Shown piece after piece: positions 10,753 to 23,005 of a stretch of DNA of 64,000 bases. The stretch covers positions 47,804,820-47,868,819 of the forward strand of contig OY754471.1 in the NCBI GenBank assembly GCA_963575645.1, in the 5' to 3' direction. The stretch is from Xanthostigma xanthostigma (Eukaryota; Arthropoda; Insecta; Raphidioptera; Raphidiidae). A program made the translations under genes and the position numbers. Below the pieces are notes generated by a model, which did no database searches, was not told where the DNA came from, and saw nothing but the letters and a program-made list of their open reading frames with translations. Positions within the stretch are counted from its first letter, which is position 1. Each line of letters opens with the position of its first letter.

Positions 10753-11480
10753 TACTTCGATAAAAAACTTATTGAAAAAAAAACCTCTTTCAAAAAAGCG
10801 ACTAAAGAGCACAAAATAATAATAAAGTTTTGAAGTCGTCAAGTTTTTATTTTTTGGTGTTTTTTTGCAATATGTAGTTTGGACGTTGTTAATCGCCGTC
10901 TTCTCTAATATTTGGTTACTAAACTAAACAAAAACCACTGAACCGATTTAATTAAAATTTATGTGGGACAATCCTAACGGTACGCATTAAAAACGACTGT
11001 ACTCATTTTAAGAACAATTGTATGGAACCAATGAGATCATTCGAAACAAAATGGCGTTGACATTTTTCAAATCGGTTCACAATCGGTGAAAACATCGCGG
11101 AACGTACATAAGAAAAGCGTCTAATCGTATAAACTACTTTGTTTTAATTCAACATTGAAGAGGTTTTTTTCTTTTGACCACAAAGCTTTTAAAGATCTGT
11201 CTGTATACATAAGAAATTATTGTTAAAATTCACGTTTTAACAATATCCTATTATGTTGGTCCACTACAGCCCGGTGTTGCATTCCGCTTGTTAAGTCATG
11301 CAGGGACGACCAATACGCGTTTATCAATGCTACGTAGTTCAGCGCGCAAAGATAAATATTGTGCACACCTATTTAATCACGTTATTTACCGAATCATTTT
11401 ATAAACAATGCAAGTTACTTAAAAAGTTGCATATTTGCAAAACGCATGAAAACGAAATACGATAATTGGAAAAATATATA
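10753..11480. other. Unassigned, AT-rich; LINE- or Helitron-like debris
   Basis: Contains wording typical of transposon tails (for example ACCACTGAACCGATTT near 10936), also seen diverged at 19870-20040. No clear borders. Confidence 0.3.
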
Positions 11481-12110
11481 TAAATATTCCCGATATGCAT
11501 AATCTTTGCTGAGTCATTTAATGTTGAATGACACACTGTAAGTGTAATAGTACTAAGCTTAACAGTGACTTAAACCATTCACATTGACGTCGTTGACAAA
11601 GATATAATATTGTAACAATAAACATTATTATTGTTAAGCTTTTATTATACTTTATAGTTTATCCGAAATGCGAATAATATAAGATCAGAATCATATTAAA
11701 ATTAGCTCAGAGCTGAGTGTGTGTATTGTGCTGTGCAATGCTACGTAACTCCTGAGCATGTATGATGACAGTTCACACCTCTGCAGTCTGCACTCTATTC
11801 ACGATATGCTTAATCTTTGCTGAATCATTTAATGTTGAATGACACACTGTAAGTGTAATAGTACTAAGCTTAACAGTGACTTAAACCATTCACATTGACG
11901 TCGTTGACACAGATATAATATTGTAACGATAAACATTATTGTTAAGCTTTTATTATACTTTATAGTTTATCCGAAATGCGAATAATATAAGATCAGAATC
12001 ATATTAAAATGAGCTCAGAGCTGAGTGTGTGTATTGTGCTGTGCAATGCTACGTAACTCCTGAGCATGTATGATGACAGTTCACACCTCTGCAGTCTGCA
12101 CTCGTGCGTA
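11480..12110 (+). repeat. 311-bp tandem duplication
   Basis: The unit beginning CGATATGCATAATCTTTGCTG at 11491 recurs from 11802 with a few per cent divergence, ending at the shared CTGCAGTCTGCACTC near 11794 and 12102. Just downstream (12190-12200) lies CCCAATAAAG, a polyadenylation-type signal, so the whole could be a long terminal repeat with duplicated enhancer sequence. No matching second LTR or retroelement frame is present. Confidence 0.8.
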
Positions 12111-12739
12111 GTGCGTACTGTCTAGTGTCGCTCCTTTGAACGACTCGCTCTGAGCGACTATTTTTAGTGAGCGGAGCGCACGGAGCCAGCTCCCAATAAA
12201 GAATCGTGTGGACACATCACTATACTAAATATTAAAAACTGTATTAAAAACAACTCACAGGAAGTATTTTTTTTTTACCAGCACATGAAGTGGAACACTA
12301 TATTTCAGCAAAGTAATTAAAAACAGTTTTTGTAAATATTTTTTTAGTTTTTATGCATCTTCTAATTGCCAGTGTTTTTAATGAAAATCGTTCCACCCCA
12401 ATTTTAGTTGCGCGCATCGCGTTGCCAAAGTCTTTCCGCATAAGACAACCGTTGCAATAGACGGAAGCGATGCCAGGATCACGGCTTCCGGGAAGACTCC
12501 CGTGCACCTTGACTCTTAAACTTCCCACGCATTAGTTTGTCTATCTGTCTGTCTGGCTGCGTGCTTCGCGATGTTTTCCATAGACCAGGAAATTTATACT
12601 ATACTTATATAGGTAGTTGAATGTTATGGGGTATTCGGTACTATCGGTGGTGGAGTCTGTCACAGAAACAAGAAGAGCGACGTTACAATAATTTAGTTAG
12701 GTGACTAGTTTACACAATTTAGTTGTAATTCAACCGCTC
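12111..12739. other. Unassigned
   Basis: Possible LTR 3' portion with CCCAATAAAG near 12190. The rest shows no match. A 76-codon minus-strand frame at 12298-12528 has no motif. Confidence 0.25.
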
Positions 12740-13364
12740 AAAAATGTTCTGTAAAAAATCCAAAATTATTAGGAGATTTATAAAGTTAAAAATTAAAAAA
12801 ACTTTTACATGTAGTCTTATGGAAAATATGTCAACCTAGCATGCAAACGGTACATTTTAATTTTTTGCAAATAACCAAATAATGTCAGCAGTTCCGAAAA
12901 CTAATATGTAAAGCATCGATGTCTTATGCATATTTTAATATTTTTTCCAATTTAATTAGGAGAATTTTAATCAATAAAAAAAATTATTAAACCTTAGCAC
13001 TTTGCGATTATGGACTTTTATTCTTGACAATTTTAACTGAATTTTCAACTTTTTAATGATTTAATTTTAATTTTTATTACTTCTAATTTCTTTGTTTAAT
13101 TATTTACTGCAAAAATATGTAAAATACAGATATTTACATAAATTTATTTTTTCTAACCTAACTTTGTACAAAAAATGCAAAAGTTAGTCCATTAAGTAAA
13201 ATACTGAAATAATTAATTAATATTAAAAAAAATTATTTGTATATGCCTTTATGACAATAATTTATTGATATCATCGACTTAACCTTTTGTAAAAATTTAT
13301 TATAAAAAAGTTCCCATTTAAAATTCGATTTACTTTTGATAGGGACTGTAACGCATCAACCTCC
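12740..13364 (-). mobile_element. TTAA-flanked element family T, inverted copy
   Basis: Reverse complement of 18935-19615, ending ACGCATCAACCTCC then TTAA at 13365-13368. The opposite end is lost near 12740. Confidence 0.7.
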
Positions 13365-13701
13365 TTAAAACGACTGGACTTGATTGATAGAATTAATAGG
13401 CATCATTTCCCAACTTGTGGAATTGGAATGTTCAAAATGTCTTATTAATTAAAAAGCATAAACAACACTTGATTCTTTTTTCTAGCTAGGGTAACTATTT
13501 TCATTTAATTGTTTTTTTAATAATAAATTGATACGTTCACCAGTTCTCTATAGAATTAGAACCTGGGGCAGTGAACTCCAAAATAATAAACAACGGCATT
13601 GTTGAGCTGCTCCCAAGCGCTCTGGTGGTCTCAAAGTAAGAATACGTCCCTGAAGGCTCCGCGCAAAAATAAAGCCAGGAATGTGACAGCCGTGTTTATT
13701 T

Positions 13702-13830
13702 CGATGCTGAAGATAAACATTTGCAATGGGGCATGCCGCGGCCGGGGTGAATCTGCATCTTCTTCAGCTCATCTTCCGTCACTGTGGGAAAGTAGCGCTC
13801 TCCGTACGCCATAGCTCCGCGTAACACATG
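13702..13830 (-). other. Candidate exon or coding relic, GC-rich
   Basis: On the minus strand an ATG near 13811 opens a frame reading MAYGERYFPTVTEDELKKMQ, with coding-like composition in an AT-rich setting. The same frame is open upstream for a few codons behind a pyrimidine-rich AG (possible acceptor). It passes one TAA near 13697, then stays open for about 50 more codons. I do not recognise the protein. It could be a true exon, a retrocopy or chance; no clear donor site was found. Confidence 0.3.
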
Positions 13831-13947
13831 TTCTTAAGACATTGCAAGACAGGGCAAGTAGTTCGGGGCTTTATAGAGTAGTCGAGATTACAGGAATGCC
13901 ATTTATTGCAACCGCCACTTCAGCTGGTGTTTGTTTGTACGAAGTCT

Positions 13948-14455
13948 AAGCCCTCGGCTCTCGAGTTCTAATCTGAGAACTGGTAAATTGGGTTTGCAAT
14001 AATTACTGTTAAATAGAGCTGTAAAAATAACGAGAAATTGTGTACCCGTATGTATTCGTTACTTAAAGAACCAGTACCCGTTACTTTCGTATTGTTACCT
14101 TACTCGTTACTTTATCATACGACATACAATCGTGTATAACAGAAGTGTATGTTCCCTGGCATCAAGCATGTACCATCCCATCGAGGCGCGTCGCATCGTG
14201 ATACGGTATGACTTCGTTCGTATTTCGTATAACCGCATTAAACGAGTCGAACTGACTCCATGTCAGTTCGATACGACAGGTGCGAGTAACGAAATGAATT
14301 TGTAAGTAACGATTCAGTACTTCGAGTCAGACGATGTACCCGTTACTCAGTAACGAATACATATGGTTTGTTACAGTTCTACTTATTACAAGCCCTCGGC
14401 TCTCGAGTTCTAATCTGAGAACGGGTAAATTGGGTTTGCAATAATTACTGTTAAA
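13948..14455. repeat. 66-bp direct repeats flanking an hAT element
   Basis: The sequence AAGCCCTCGGCTCTCGAGTT through CTGTTAAA occurs at 13948-14013 and again at 14390-14455, nearly identical. The hAT-like element lies exactly between them. This is far longer than an hAT target duplication. Confidence 0.85.
14014..14381 (+). mobile_element. hAT-like MITE (family H1), copy 1
   Basis: Begins TAGAGCTGTAAAAATAACG and ends GTTACAGTTCTA. Matches the copy at 60335-61201, which has a perfect 8-bp target duplication. Here the flanking octamers (CTGTTAAA and CTTATTAC) match only in part. The interior has GTAACG/CGTTAC inverted motifs. Non-coding. Confidence 0.7.
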
Positions 14456-14476
14456 AATATAAAATGTGCAAGCACC

Positions 14477-14683
14477 GAGTGGGGTGGTGTAGTGATGAGA
14501 GCACTAGACTTGCTTTCGGGAGAAGTTTTACTCATCTAGGACTATAGGAAAAAATACTTATGGCGGCTTTAATGACCTTCAGATAGAATTTTTCTAATGG
14601 TCTAGGAATGAAGAAACCTGAAGAAAATTATTTTTAAAATATTGTTGGAAATAACAGCACCTATTGAATAGAAAAATATATCG
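14477..14683 (+). repeat. SINE head fragment plus SINE-linked spacer
   Basis: The first about 45 bp match the tRNA-like head of the neighbouring SINE (diverged). The following about 160 bp (ACTCATCTAGGACTATAGG...) are also found directly upstream of another SINE copy at 33959-34129. Confidence 0.6.
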
Positions 14684-15799
<1,116 letters not shown>

Positions 15800-16207
15800 A
15801 TCGGGGTGGCGTAGTGGTGAGGGCACTAGACTCGCATTCGGGAAGTACCGGGTTCGAATATCGGCGAGGGCAGATGTGGCTGGGACTTTTTCCTGCTGCC
15901 TCTCGCCGAGAAACGGTGATTTCTGTACCGGCCGTCCTGTTGAGGTTTTCCATGGTTTTCCCTCAATAATTCCAGATAAATATCGAGATGGTTCCTTATT
16001 TAAGGCCATGGCCAAACTCCTATACTCAAAATTTGCCTACCTTATCCTAATGTCCTAAAATTCCTTCATTTGCCCATTGCTATTAATTAAGTGGAAGTTT
16101 AAAAATGTAGAAAATAACGGGAAGTGTGATAGTAGGAAAATAGTAATGGTGCGAATGGCGTCTGTTACGACATAAAGTCAAGAAACGTACGTTAAACGCA
16201 TTATTAT
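15800..16207 (+). mobile_element. tRNA-derived SINE, copy b
   Basis: A box TGGCGTAGTGG and B box GGTTCGAATAT. The full body is present, ending AAACGCATTATTATT. About 90% similar to copy a by eye. Confidence 0.85.
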
Positions 16208-16239
16208 TTTTTAATCCAGGCTATGTGCAGGGAGGCGGA

Positions 16240-16480
16240 GTTACAAATTTTTCGATGCGAGCGTTTGTGGTGAGCACTAGAGGAAACTTCAAGCTCAAAT
16301 TTTCCGTATGTCAGTGAGCAAAAGGGTTATAATTTTATGAAGTTTTTTAATTACAAAGAAAACATAGGAAAACTAAGCGATCTGGAAATGCTTGTTGTGT
16401 TCCGGACTGTGGCGCTGATGGCGATTTAAGTAAAATAAAGACCATTACCGCCCTAATTTGACGTTCCGCTGTCAGTGTAA
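16240..16480 (+). pseudogene. THAP-gene 5' fragment, copy 1
   Basis: Leader sequence (GCGAGCGTTTGTGGTGAGCA...) followed by a frame reading KTKRSGNACCV, then a shifted continuation with DCGADGDLSK. The start codon position is ATA rather than ATG. The same leader and coding start occur inverted at 38822-39290, where ATG is intact. C-x-C spacing and context fit the beginning of a THAP zinc finger. Either a transposase first exon (P-like) or a duplicated host exon. Confidence 0.5.
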
Positions 16481-17065
16481 ACAAATTAACATCAGTTTTT
16501 CTTATTACATTTTTTTTGACACATCATGGCCAACTAAAGTTTTTGTCTTATCACCTTAGAAACATGTCGCGAATTCCATAAAAAGTGATTTCAATAGTTC
16601 TCTATTACCCACTAGCGGCGCTAGTAGGCTTCATGCACACAGTCTATAGAAATAATTATAATTGAAAATTCGATAAAGAACATAGCGTTATTCCGACGTT
16701 ATTGTTATTGTTTCGTCTGTTAGTTCGTCAAATCGAGTTGTTTTTTTAAAGACGACTGTATAATAAATAGTTGAAGACGAGAGACCACCCTAGATTCAAG
16801 TTAATTCGACGTAATTAAAAAATGACGGCCCAATTACAAGATGTTTACATGCAGACTAGTGCATTAGGACAATTGTATGCCCACGACAGTTGACTGTGCA
16901 ACCGAATACGCATTTAGGTACGTGCCTGCCATTAAACTATTTATTTCAATTTGCGCTAGCAATCCGGCCCGGCTTCGTCCGTCTCTGCAAAACAATCGAA
17001 TGAAGTCCTTTTACACACTCGTTTCGCTCCACATCTATTGGCCGAGTGCTGTTATTTATTAAGTA
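16481..17065. other. Unassigned
   Basis: The part to about 16545 still matches the region near 38905-38925. Beyond that nothing is supported. Confidence 0.3.
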
Positions 17066-17378
17066 TAATACGCGCCACGGATCTAAAAGGTTCGGAAGTT
17101 AGTCACAAACAGCGTCTCAAAGGCACATTTTAGAACCGTTGTGACTCCCAGCTACCTGCACAGAACGTGCGCTCGTCGGTGATTGGCCGTGATCGCTCGT
17201 TGCCTTTGTCACTTGTCGCTTTCCTGCTTTAAAGTACAGTCGAGTACGCTATTGTCAAGTTGTTATTGTTATTTTAGTTTAGTTGAGTTGCGAGTTTGTA
17301 GTTTTTCAACAGACTGTACAAGCGCAATCCCGCATTCGCATCTAACTTCCGAACCTTTTAGATTCGTGGCGCGTATTA
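17066..17378 (+). mobile_element. Family Z MITE, copy 3 (complete)
   Basis: Both TIRs are intact (TAATACGCGCCACGG ... GTGGCGCGTATTA) and flanked by TA. 313 bp. The interior frame is the TTG-initiated chance frame shared by the family. Confidence 0.8.
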
Positions 17379-17704
17379 TAGCTTCGCGGTTTAAAACAAT
17401 AATAACAAGTCAGTTCAATCCTGCTCTGTTGCCCGTGTAAGTAAACGTCGAATAATTAGTATACCTACTTTTTTTTTACATTTTTCCAAATAATAATTAT
17501 ACTCTATATGTTTTTTCAAGTTCATAACATAAACACTATATCTTTTTTTATTAATGAATTTAAAGTTCAACTTATACTTTTACCTGTTTTTTCAGATGAA
17601 AACCTATCAGAACTGGGGGCTTGTAATAAATTAGTCGTGGTAACGCCGTAAAACAACAGCTGCACACTTGGCTATTCTCAAACCAATACAAATTGTAAAA
17701 TAGT
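17379..17704. other. Unassigned AT-rich stretch
   Basis: Nothing supported. Confidence 0.3.
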
Positions 17705-17990
17705 CTTTCTTTCAAATCTTTGATTAACGTCTGATTAGAACTCTTCAATAAATAAAATTATCAACCAATTTTTCAGATAATATATTAACAAAAAAATATA
17801 TATAATTAATACATACTTTGAACGAATTTTATAAAAAAACTAATTAGAAACTAAATATTAATTATTTAGAAAAGTTATGAAGAAAATCCAAATCCGGATC
17901 GAAACGTTAATGTATTAATTATATATATTTTTTTTGTTAATATATTGTCTGAAAAATTGGTCGATAATTATATTTATTGAATAATTTTTC
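17705..17990. mobile_element. PLE terminal fold-back (family A)
   Basis: The left part matches the PLE terminus at 35741 (AATCTTTGATTAACGTCTG, AATAAATAAAATTATC); the right part is its inverted partner ending near 17985 (GGTCGATAATTATATTTATTG). Between the arms is a degenerate hammerhead-like motif at 17873-17912. No protein remains. Confidence 0.65.
17873..17912 (+). ncRNA. Degenerate hammerhead-like motif (PLE family A)
   Basis: ATGAAGAAAATCCAAATCC then GGATCGAAACGTTAATGTA. The first core base is A instead of C and helix II has lost a pair, so activity is doubtful. Confidence 0.4.
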
Positions 17991-18775
17991 TATTTTAACA
18001 TGTAATAAAAATTGGTTTACTTAAATTAAAAATTTAAGAAATTGTAGGAAAATTCTAAGGGAATAAAAATAGTGAAATACTGCAGGCAAACATATTTATA
18101 CTAGTAATTTTCTCATAAACTAATCTTTCGGTAAGTTAATATAAATCACTGACCATGTATTCAATTATCCGTGTCCAACAAAAATAAATCTCAAAAACCG
18201 AATTTCGAAACCACGGCTGCACCGTAATTTATTCAAATTCGTTTCTGACCAGTGAATAGTTTGAAAAGATCGCATAAACGCTTACCTGCATTCGTGGAAA
18301 CGTATTAAAATTTATTATGTATTTTAAAATTCGAAACAAGAGACAGTTTTTGCATTGACATTCGTCGTATTTCCGTATTTATATAGAAATAATCTTACAG
18401 TAAATTTGAATGCCTTCAATATCAATGCATAACTATCTATATGCGACATTTGCACCGCAGTTAATCTCAAGGGTGACATTTGTTTATTTACGCTATCCGA
18501 GGGGTTGGTCCGTGGGAACTTTAACCTCAACAGACACTTTTACACTTAAAATCTTCGGAAGTGACCCAGACATGGAAACCATCTGTTGATCTCTGTGGTT
18601 TATTGCAACATTGTTTATGTTTGTTTATATTTCTGTCTGGATGTAACGCGGTTTCCGGCTTCCCCAAGGAATTCCTCATTTATTCCTTTAAAGACCGCCG
18701 ACTGATAAACTTATCTGGGACTAGTACACATTCATCTGACTTATAGAAATGAAGTTATCAATTCGACATTTTATA
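17991..18775. other. Unassigned
   Basis: Two 60-70 codon frames (18324-18530 minus, 18561-18746 plus) show no motif. No repeat match found. Confidence 0.25.
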
Positions 18776-18905
18776 TATTATTTAAATCTTTGATTAACGT
18801 CGGATTACTCCACAATAAATAAAATTTTTTCAGACAATTAATAAATTATTTAATTAACGTTTCGATCCGGATTTGCACCTTCTGCAGACAAGCTAAAACA
18901 TAAAA
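18776..18905 (-). mobile_element. PLE family A terminus, solo
   Basis: Reverse-strand copy of the terminal segment with AATCTTTGATTAACGTCGG at its end and a hammerhead-like motif at 18853-18887 (CTGCAGA, GATCCGG, GAAAC). 5'-truncated. Confidence 0.6.
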
Positions 18906-18934
18906 AATATAAAAATGATTAGTAATTAGTTTAA

Positions 18935-19615
18935 AGAGGTTGATGCGTTACAGTCCCAATCAAAAGTAAGTCGAATTCTAAAGGGGAACTTTTCCATAAT
19001 AAATTTTTACAAACGGTTATAAGTCGGTGATACCAATAAATTATTGTCATAAAGACATAAATAAATCATTTTTTTATTATTAATTAATAATTATTTCAGT
19101 ATTTTACTTAATGGACTAACTTTTGAATTTTTTGTACATAGTAAGGTTAGGAAAAATAAATTTATAGGTATATATATCTGTATTTTACATATTTTTTGCA
19201 GTAAATAATTAAAAAAAGAAATTATAAGTTATGAAAATTAAAATAAAATCATTAAAAAGTTGAAAATTCAGTTAAAATTGTCAAGAATAAAAGTCCATAA
19301 TCGAAAAATGCTAAGGTTTAATAATTTTTTTTATTGATTAAAAGTCTCCTAATTAAATTGATGCTTTACTCAGTTAGTTTTCGGAACTGCTGACATTGTT
19401 TGGTTATTTGCAAAAAATTAAACTGTACCGTTTGCATGCTATAATAGGTTGATATATTTTCCATAATAGACTACATGTAAATTTTTTTTTTAATTTTTAA
19501 CTTTATAAATCTTCTAATTATTTTGGACTTTTATAGAAAATATTGTCATAAAAAATCTATTAAAAAAACTTTATTTCAGATTTTTTCATTATCTTCGTTT
19601 AACACCTCAACCTCC
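18935..19615 (+). mobile_element. TTAA-flanked element family T, complete copy
   Basis: TTAA at 18931 and 19616. Inverted ends are (A/G)GAGGTTGATGCGTTA and TAACACCTCAACCTCC. 681 bp, AT-rich and non-coding. Confidence 0.75.
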
Positions 19616-20440
19616 TTAATAATAAATAAAAATGTGTAAGTTTTTTCTGAATCAAACATTATTTAATGTCAAAATTTTTAGTGAAAATAAAAATTTTTAG
19701 AAGGAAAAGATATTTAAAAACAAAAATAATTAATTATTTCAAAATAATATTATGAATAATTAAATGATTTGTTAATATATTGTCAATAATTTGATTTATT
19801 ATTTATTTTAATTGAGTGTAAACTTCTCGAAGGGTTAACTGATTTAAATAATTTCGACAGAAATATGACGAAATGGTTTCATATGATTTTTGTTTAAATC
19901 GGATCAGTAGTTTAATAAAAAAATGAACCGCCTTGAAAAAAATAAAAAATAAAACTTTTCATAAAAAAATTGAACCCTCTTTTAAAAAAGAGCCACTGAG
20001 AAGACAAAAATAATTTAGTTTTGAAGTATAATATGCGACAATTTAATAAAAACAGCTAGATACATACAAAGTTTTAGTAATTAAATTGGGGTCAATCTAA
20101 AAATGTATTTATCTGTTTAGTGAATTTTTTTTTAAATAGGTTCAATTTTTTATTTTTCAGTATTAAATGTAATATTATTTCAAAAACAATTATTGCTCAA
20201 GAAAGCCTTATACCTTTTCTATTCAATTGGCACATTTTTAAATCAGTCTGATGGAATGGTGTCAAATATTTTGCTACAGCAATACGTTGATGTTCAAATT
20301 ACATAAGCTCAAATGTAATTATTTTTTTTTATTTTAGAAAAAGAAAAGTGCCAAAAAACGTTTACTTCGACTACAAGGCCATTAGCAGGCAGAAAAAACA
20401 TGGTAAGTAATTATATTATGTAAAATTATGTTTTATATAT
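19616..20440. other. Unassigned AT-rich stretch
   Basis: Resembles transposon untranslated debris; a part near 19860-20040 is similar in style to 10760-10960. No borders found. Confidence 0.3.
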
Positions 20441-20632
20441 TATATTAGATATCCATCGAGATAATAATTAATAAGAAAAATCGCAGGATCGTAGACAAAA
20501 ATTTTAATTTATTTAGTGTACGACGTTTCGTCTGTATTGTTTAGACTTTTTCAGGTACATAAAGACTAAATAAATTTCATTTTTTGTCTACAATCCTACG
20601 ATTTTTCTTATTAATTAACTATTATTGTTTTA
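20440..20632. mobile_element. PLE-type fold-back (family B), copy 1
   Basis: Arms with AAAAATCGCAGGATCGTAG and TACAATCCTACGATTTTT enclose a hammerhead-like motif at 20521-20554. The same arrangement occurs at 41950-42125. Assignment to Penelope-like elements rests on the motif and architecture, not on coding sequence. Confidence 0.55.
20521..20554 (-). ncRNA. Hammerhead-like motif (PLE family B)
   Basis: Minus strand CTGAAAAAGTCT, an 8-9 nt loop, then AGACGAAACGTCGTA. It has CUGA, helix II AGTCT/AGAC and GAAA, but A instead of G at core position 8, which predicts low activity. Confidence 0.4.
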
Positions 20633-21434
20633 TATTTTTTGGTTATAGGTTTATAATTTTTAAATAATGAAATAGGCAATTTTGACTTATTATAGCCTAT
20701 AGGTATTAAAATATTTCTATTTCTGACATAGTCTTCATATCATTTTAAAATAAATTGTAATTATTCCAAAAGAACACGACAAATTGTTTCCTTAATGCAT
20801 AAAACTCCTTTAAAAAAAAAACGAAATTAATAAAACTGGGAAAATAGTTTTTGAATAATTAACTTCCCTTAATAATATAACCACAGGTGCAACAATTCCG
20901 CCCAGTTATCCGCACCCCACGCACCGGCGTGTCGTAGAGCTTCTAAACTTGCACCCTCCGTGTGCAAGAATTCGGATATTATATCACGGCGTGTTCGCGG
21001 TTCCACGCGCAGACAGATTTGGGTTTGTAATGCGTGGGAATTATTCATAATACACTAAACATCCCCGGGGTAAAGGCGCCTAATTAAAAAAAATAATTTG
21101 GAAATTCAAAAAAAGATTGCATCGTTCCTCACTAAAATAGCAGTATGTATTTATCGTTATGAACATATAGCAATTTAAATAAACGTATTTTTTATATTTT
21201 ATAATTTTTACCTCTGATTGTCGAGGAGTGGTTATAATATATACAGTCGAACCTGGAAGAGTTCAAGAGACCGCGATCTCTTCTTCGCTTATATGGAGGT
21301 TTTTCACTAACCCAAGTTTCTAGCTTATAGAGGTACAGGAGTGGCTTTTCTCACTTTATATATTTATAATATATATATTATATATAATAAATGTGAATTT
21401 TAATACGGTATAGTGCGTACTACTATTTAATAAC
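20633..21434. other. Unassigned; possible pogo-like terminus near 21245
   Basis: ACAGTCGAACCTGGAAGAGT near 21243 resembles a pogo-type end, but no matching right end was found. A GC-rich patch at 20890-21010 is not interpretable. Confidence 0.25.
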
Positions 21435-21710
21435 TTTAAAGAATAGCTTCTGTTGCTACATTGTTGAAACACCCATTGTTACATGTCTATATTAAAAAAA
21501 AATAATTTCTCAAACAATGTCACCATCGGGATACGAACCCCGAATATTTCCACTATCGCGGCGGACTGAGTTACATTACTCCACAGTGACACAGTAAGGT
21601 CAATTCATCATTCTAATATATAGCCATTTGTAACTGTATATTTCACATCATGCGAGAGCTAATTTTAATCTTAGATAACGTCAATGTAGCAACAGAAGCT
21701 ATTCTTTAAA
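21435..21710. mobile_element. TIR element with a tRNA-like core
   Basis: 276 bp with perfect 29-bp inverted repeats (TTTAAAGAATAGCTTCTGTT... at 21435-21463, complement at 21682-21710). The centre holds a tRNA-like sequence on the minus strand. No protein. Confidence 0.75.
21519..21592 (-). tRNA. tRNA-like sequence (cargo or pseudogene)
   Basis: On the minus strand TGTCACT pairs with GGTGACA as an acceptor stem; GGGGTTCGTATCCC forms a T arm and matches a B box with one change. A 5-bp anticodon stem can be drawn with CGA in the loop, but position 33 is not T and a serine tRNA would need a long variable arm. Likely a tRNA-derived relic. Confidence 0.4.
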
Positions 21711-22358
21711 ATTATATATAATATTAGTGTAGTTTTTAACAGTTAGTTCTGTTTAAATGTGCCCCTTTAATATTTAAAAAAAAATGGTGAAAAAGGTACA
21801 GTATATGCTCAATAAATATTTTTACATTAAATTAAATATTAAAACGAAACGTTCAGCATTTATAAATGAATGTTTTTTTAATTGAAACATAAATTATTTT
21901 ATACTGTTTCGCGAAGACAGTTTTCCCCTAACTGGAGCACGTATAAGCGAATGTAAATGACGGCAATACGGTATATATAGGTATGCACCACTTCCCGGAA
22001 ACCAGCAAAATATTAAATCCGTGGTTAAATATTATGTCATAATGTATTCCACATATAAACGATAGCATATAGTCGCTTGTACCGCTGCCTATGTATGCTC
22101 TATGCGTACGTCGCTCGCATATGTAAACGATACAATGCCGTGGACTCTTACAGTTGCGACCGAAAATCGTTGGGGAAGTCCCCGATAGCAGGTTATGTAT
22201 CGAGTGCGTAAAGGTCGCTGCACACGAGGCTAGAAGCGCTGCTAGATTCCTTGTAAAATTTGCCTATACTAGTTTTCTAGCGCTGGTTTTCTTCATTGCT
22301 ATGTACTCGCTTCACACGAGACGTTTTTTCAAGCTAGTTTTGTGAATAAATTTGGTGA
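21711..22358. other. Unassigned
   Basis: AT-rich; nothing supported. A 63-codon frame at 22154-22345 lacks a motif. Confidence 0.25.
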
Positions 22359-23005
22359 ACATTTTTTTGTTGGATAGCCCATTTATCGAGGAAGGCTGTA
22401 GTCTATATAATATCACACTACGACCAATTGGAGTGGAACATCAATGAAAAATGTTGCAAGATGTATCTCAAAATTAGTCCGTCCGACAAATAATGTTAAC
22501 AGGTGAAATGCCTTAATTAAATATTGCAATATTAGCGCCTCACATTCACAATCCCGGATAGCTCAGTCGGTAGAGCGTAAGACTCTTAATGCCAGGGTCT
22601 TGGGTTCAAGCCCCACGTCGGCGGATATTTTTTATTTTTGTTATTTTCTACATTGCTTTCTTCTAAAGCTTACATTTCAATTTTTTAAAATTGTATTACG
22701 ACTAATTAAAATTAAATAAATCTAATTAATAGCGCATTTGGAAACTGTTACAACTATAGGTACCTATATAAAAATAATTTTCCTACAATTACAGTAATTA
22801 TATTGGTTTAAAAGAAATTTATTATGTATTTAAGAAAAGTATAAATACAGCTTTTTAACGACAAAAAATTTGGTACGGTAACTCCGATCATTATGAAGTT
22901 TGGACACAACATTCATCTCGATAAACTAAGATGAATGTGCGTACTCATATACCTCCCCCCCCATTCGTTCTTTTGCACCCGGCTGAAACCGGGCGGGACC
23001 GCTAG
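22359..23005 (+). mobile_element. Helitron with tRNA-Lys-like cargo, copy 2 (5'-truncated)
   Basis: Matches copy 1 in opposite orientation from GTTGGATAGCCCATTTATCG to the 3' end GGGACCGCTAG|T at 23005. The 5' TC end is missing. Cargo tRNA at 22552-22623. Confidence 0.75.
22552..22623 (+). tRNA. tRNA-Lys-like sequence inside a Helitron (probable pseudogene)
   Basis: A box TAGCTCAGTCGG, loop CTCTTAA (CTT anticodon) and B box GGTTCAAGCCC. The anticodon stem and acceptor are mispaired. Confidence 0.6.

Noticed and set aside
11480-12225. Complete LTR retrotransposon
   Set aside because: No gag, protease, reverse transcriptase or second LTR could be found.
15800-16058. Open frames across SINE heads (also 14664-14892, 32876-33103, 34049-34297)
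   Set aside because: They overlap pol III promoter boxes of SINE copies and are repeated wherever the SINE occurs.
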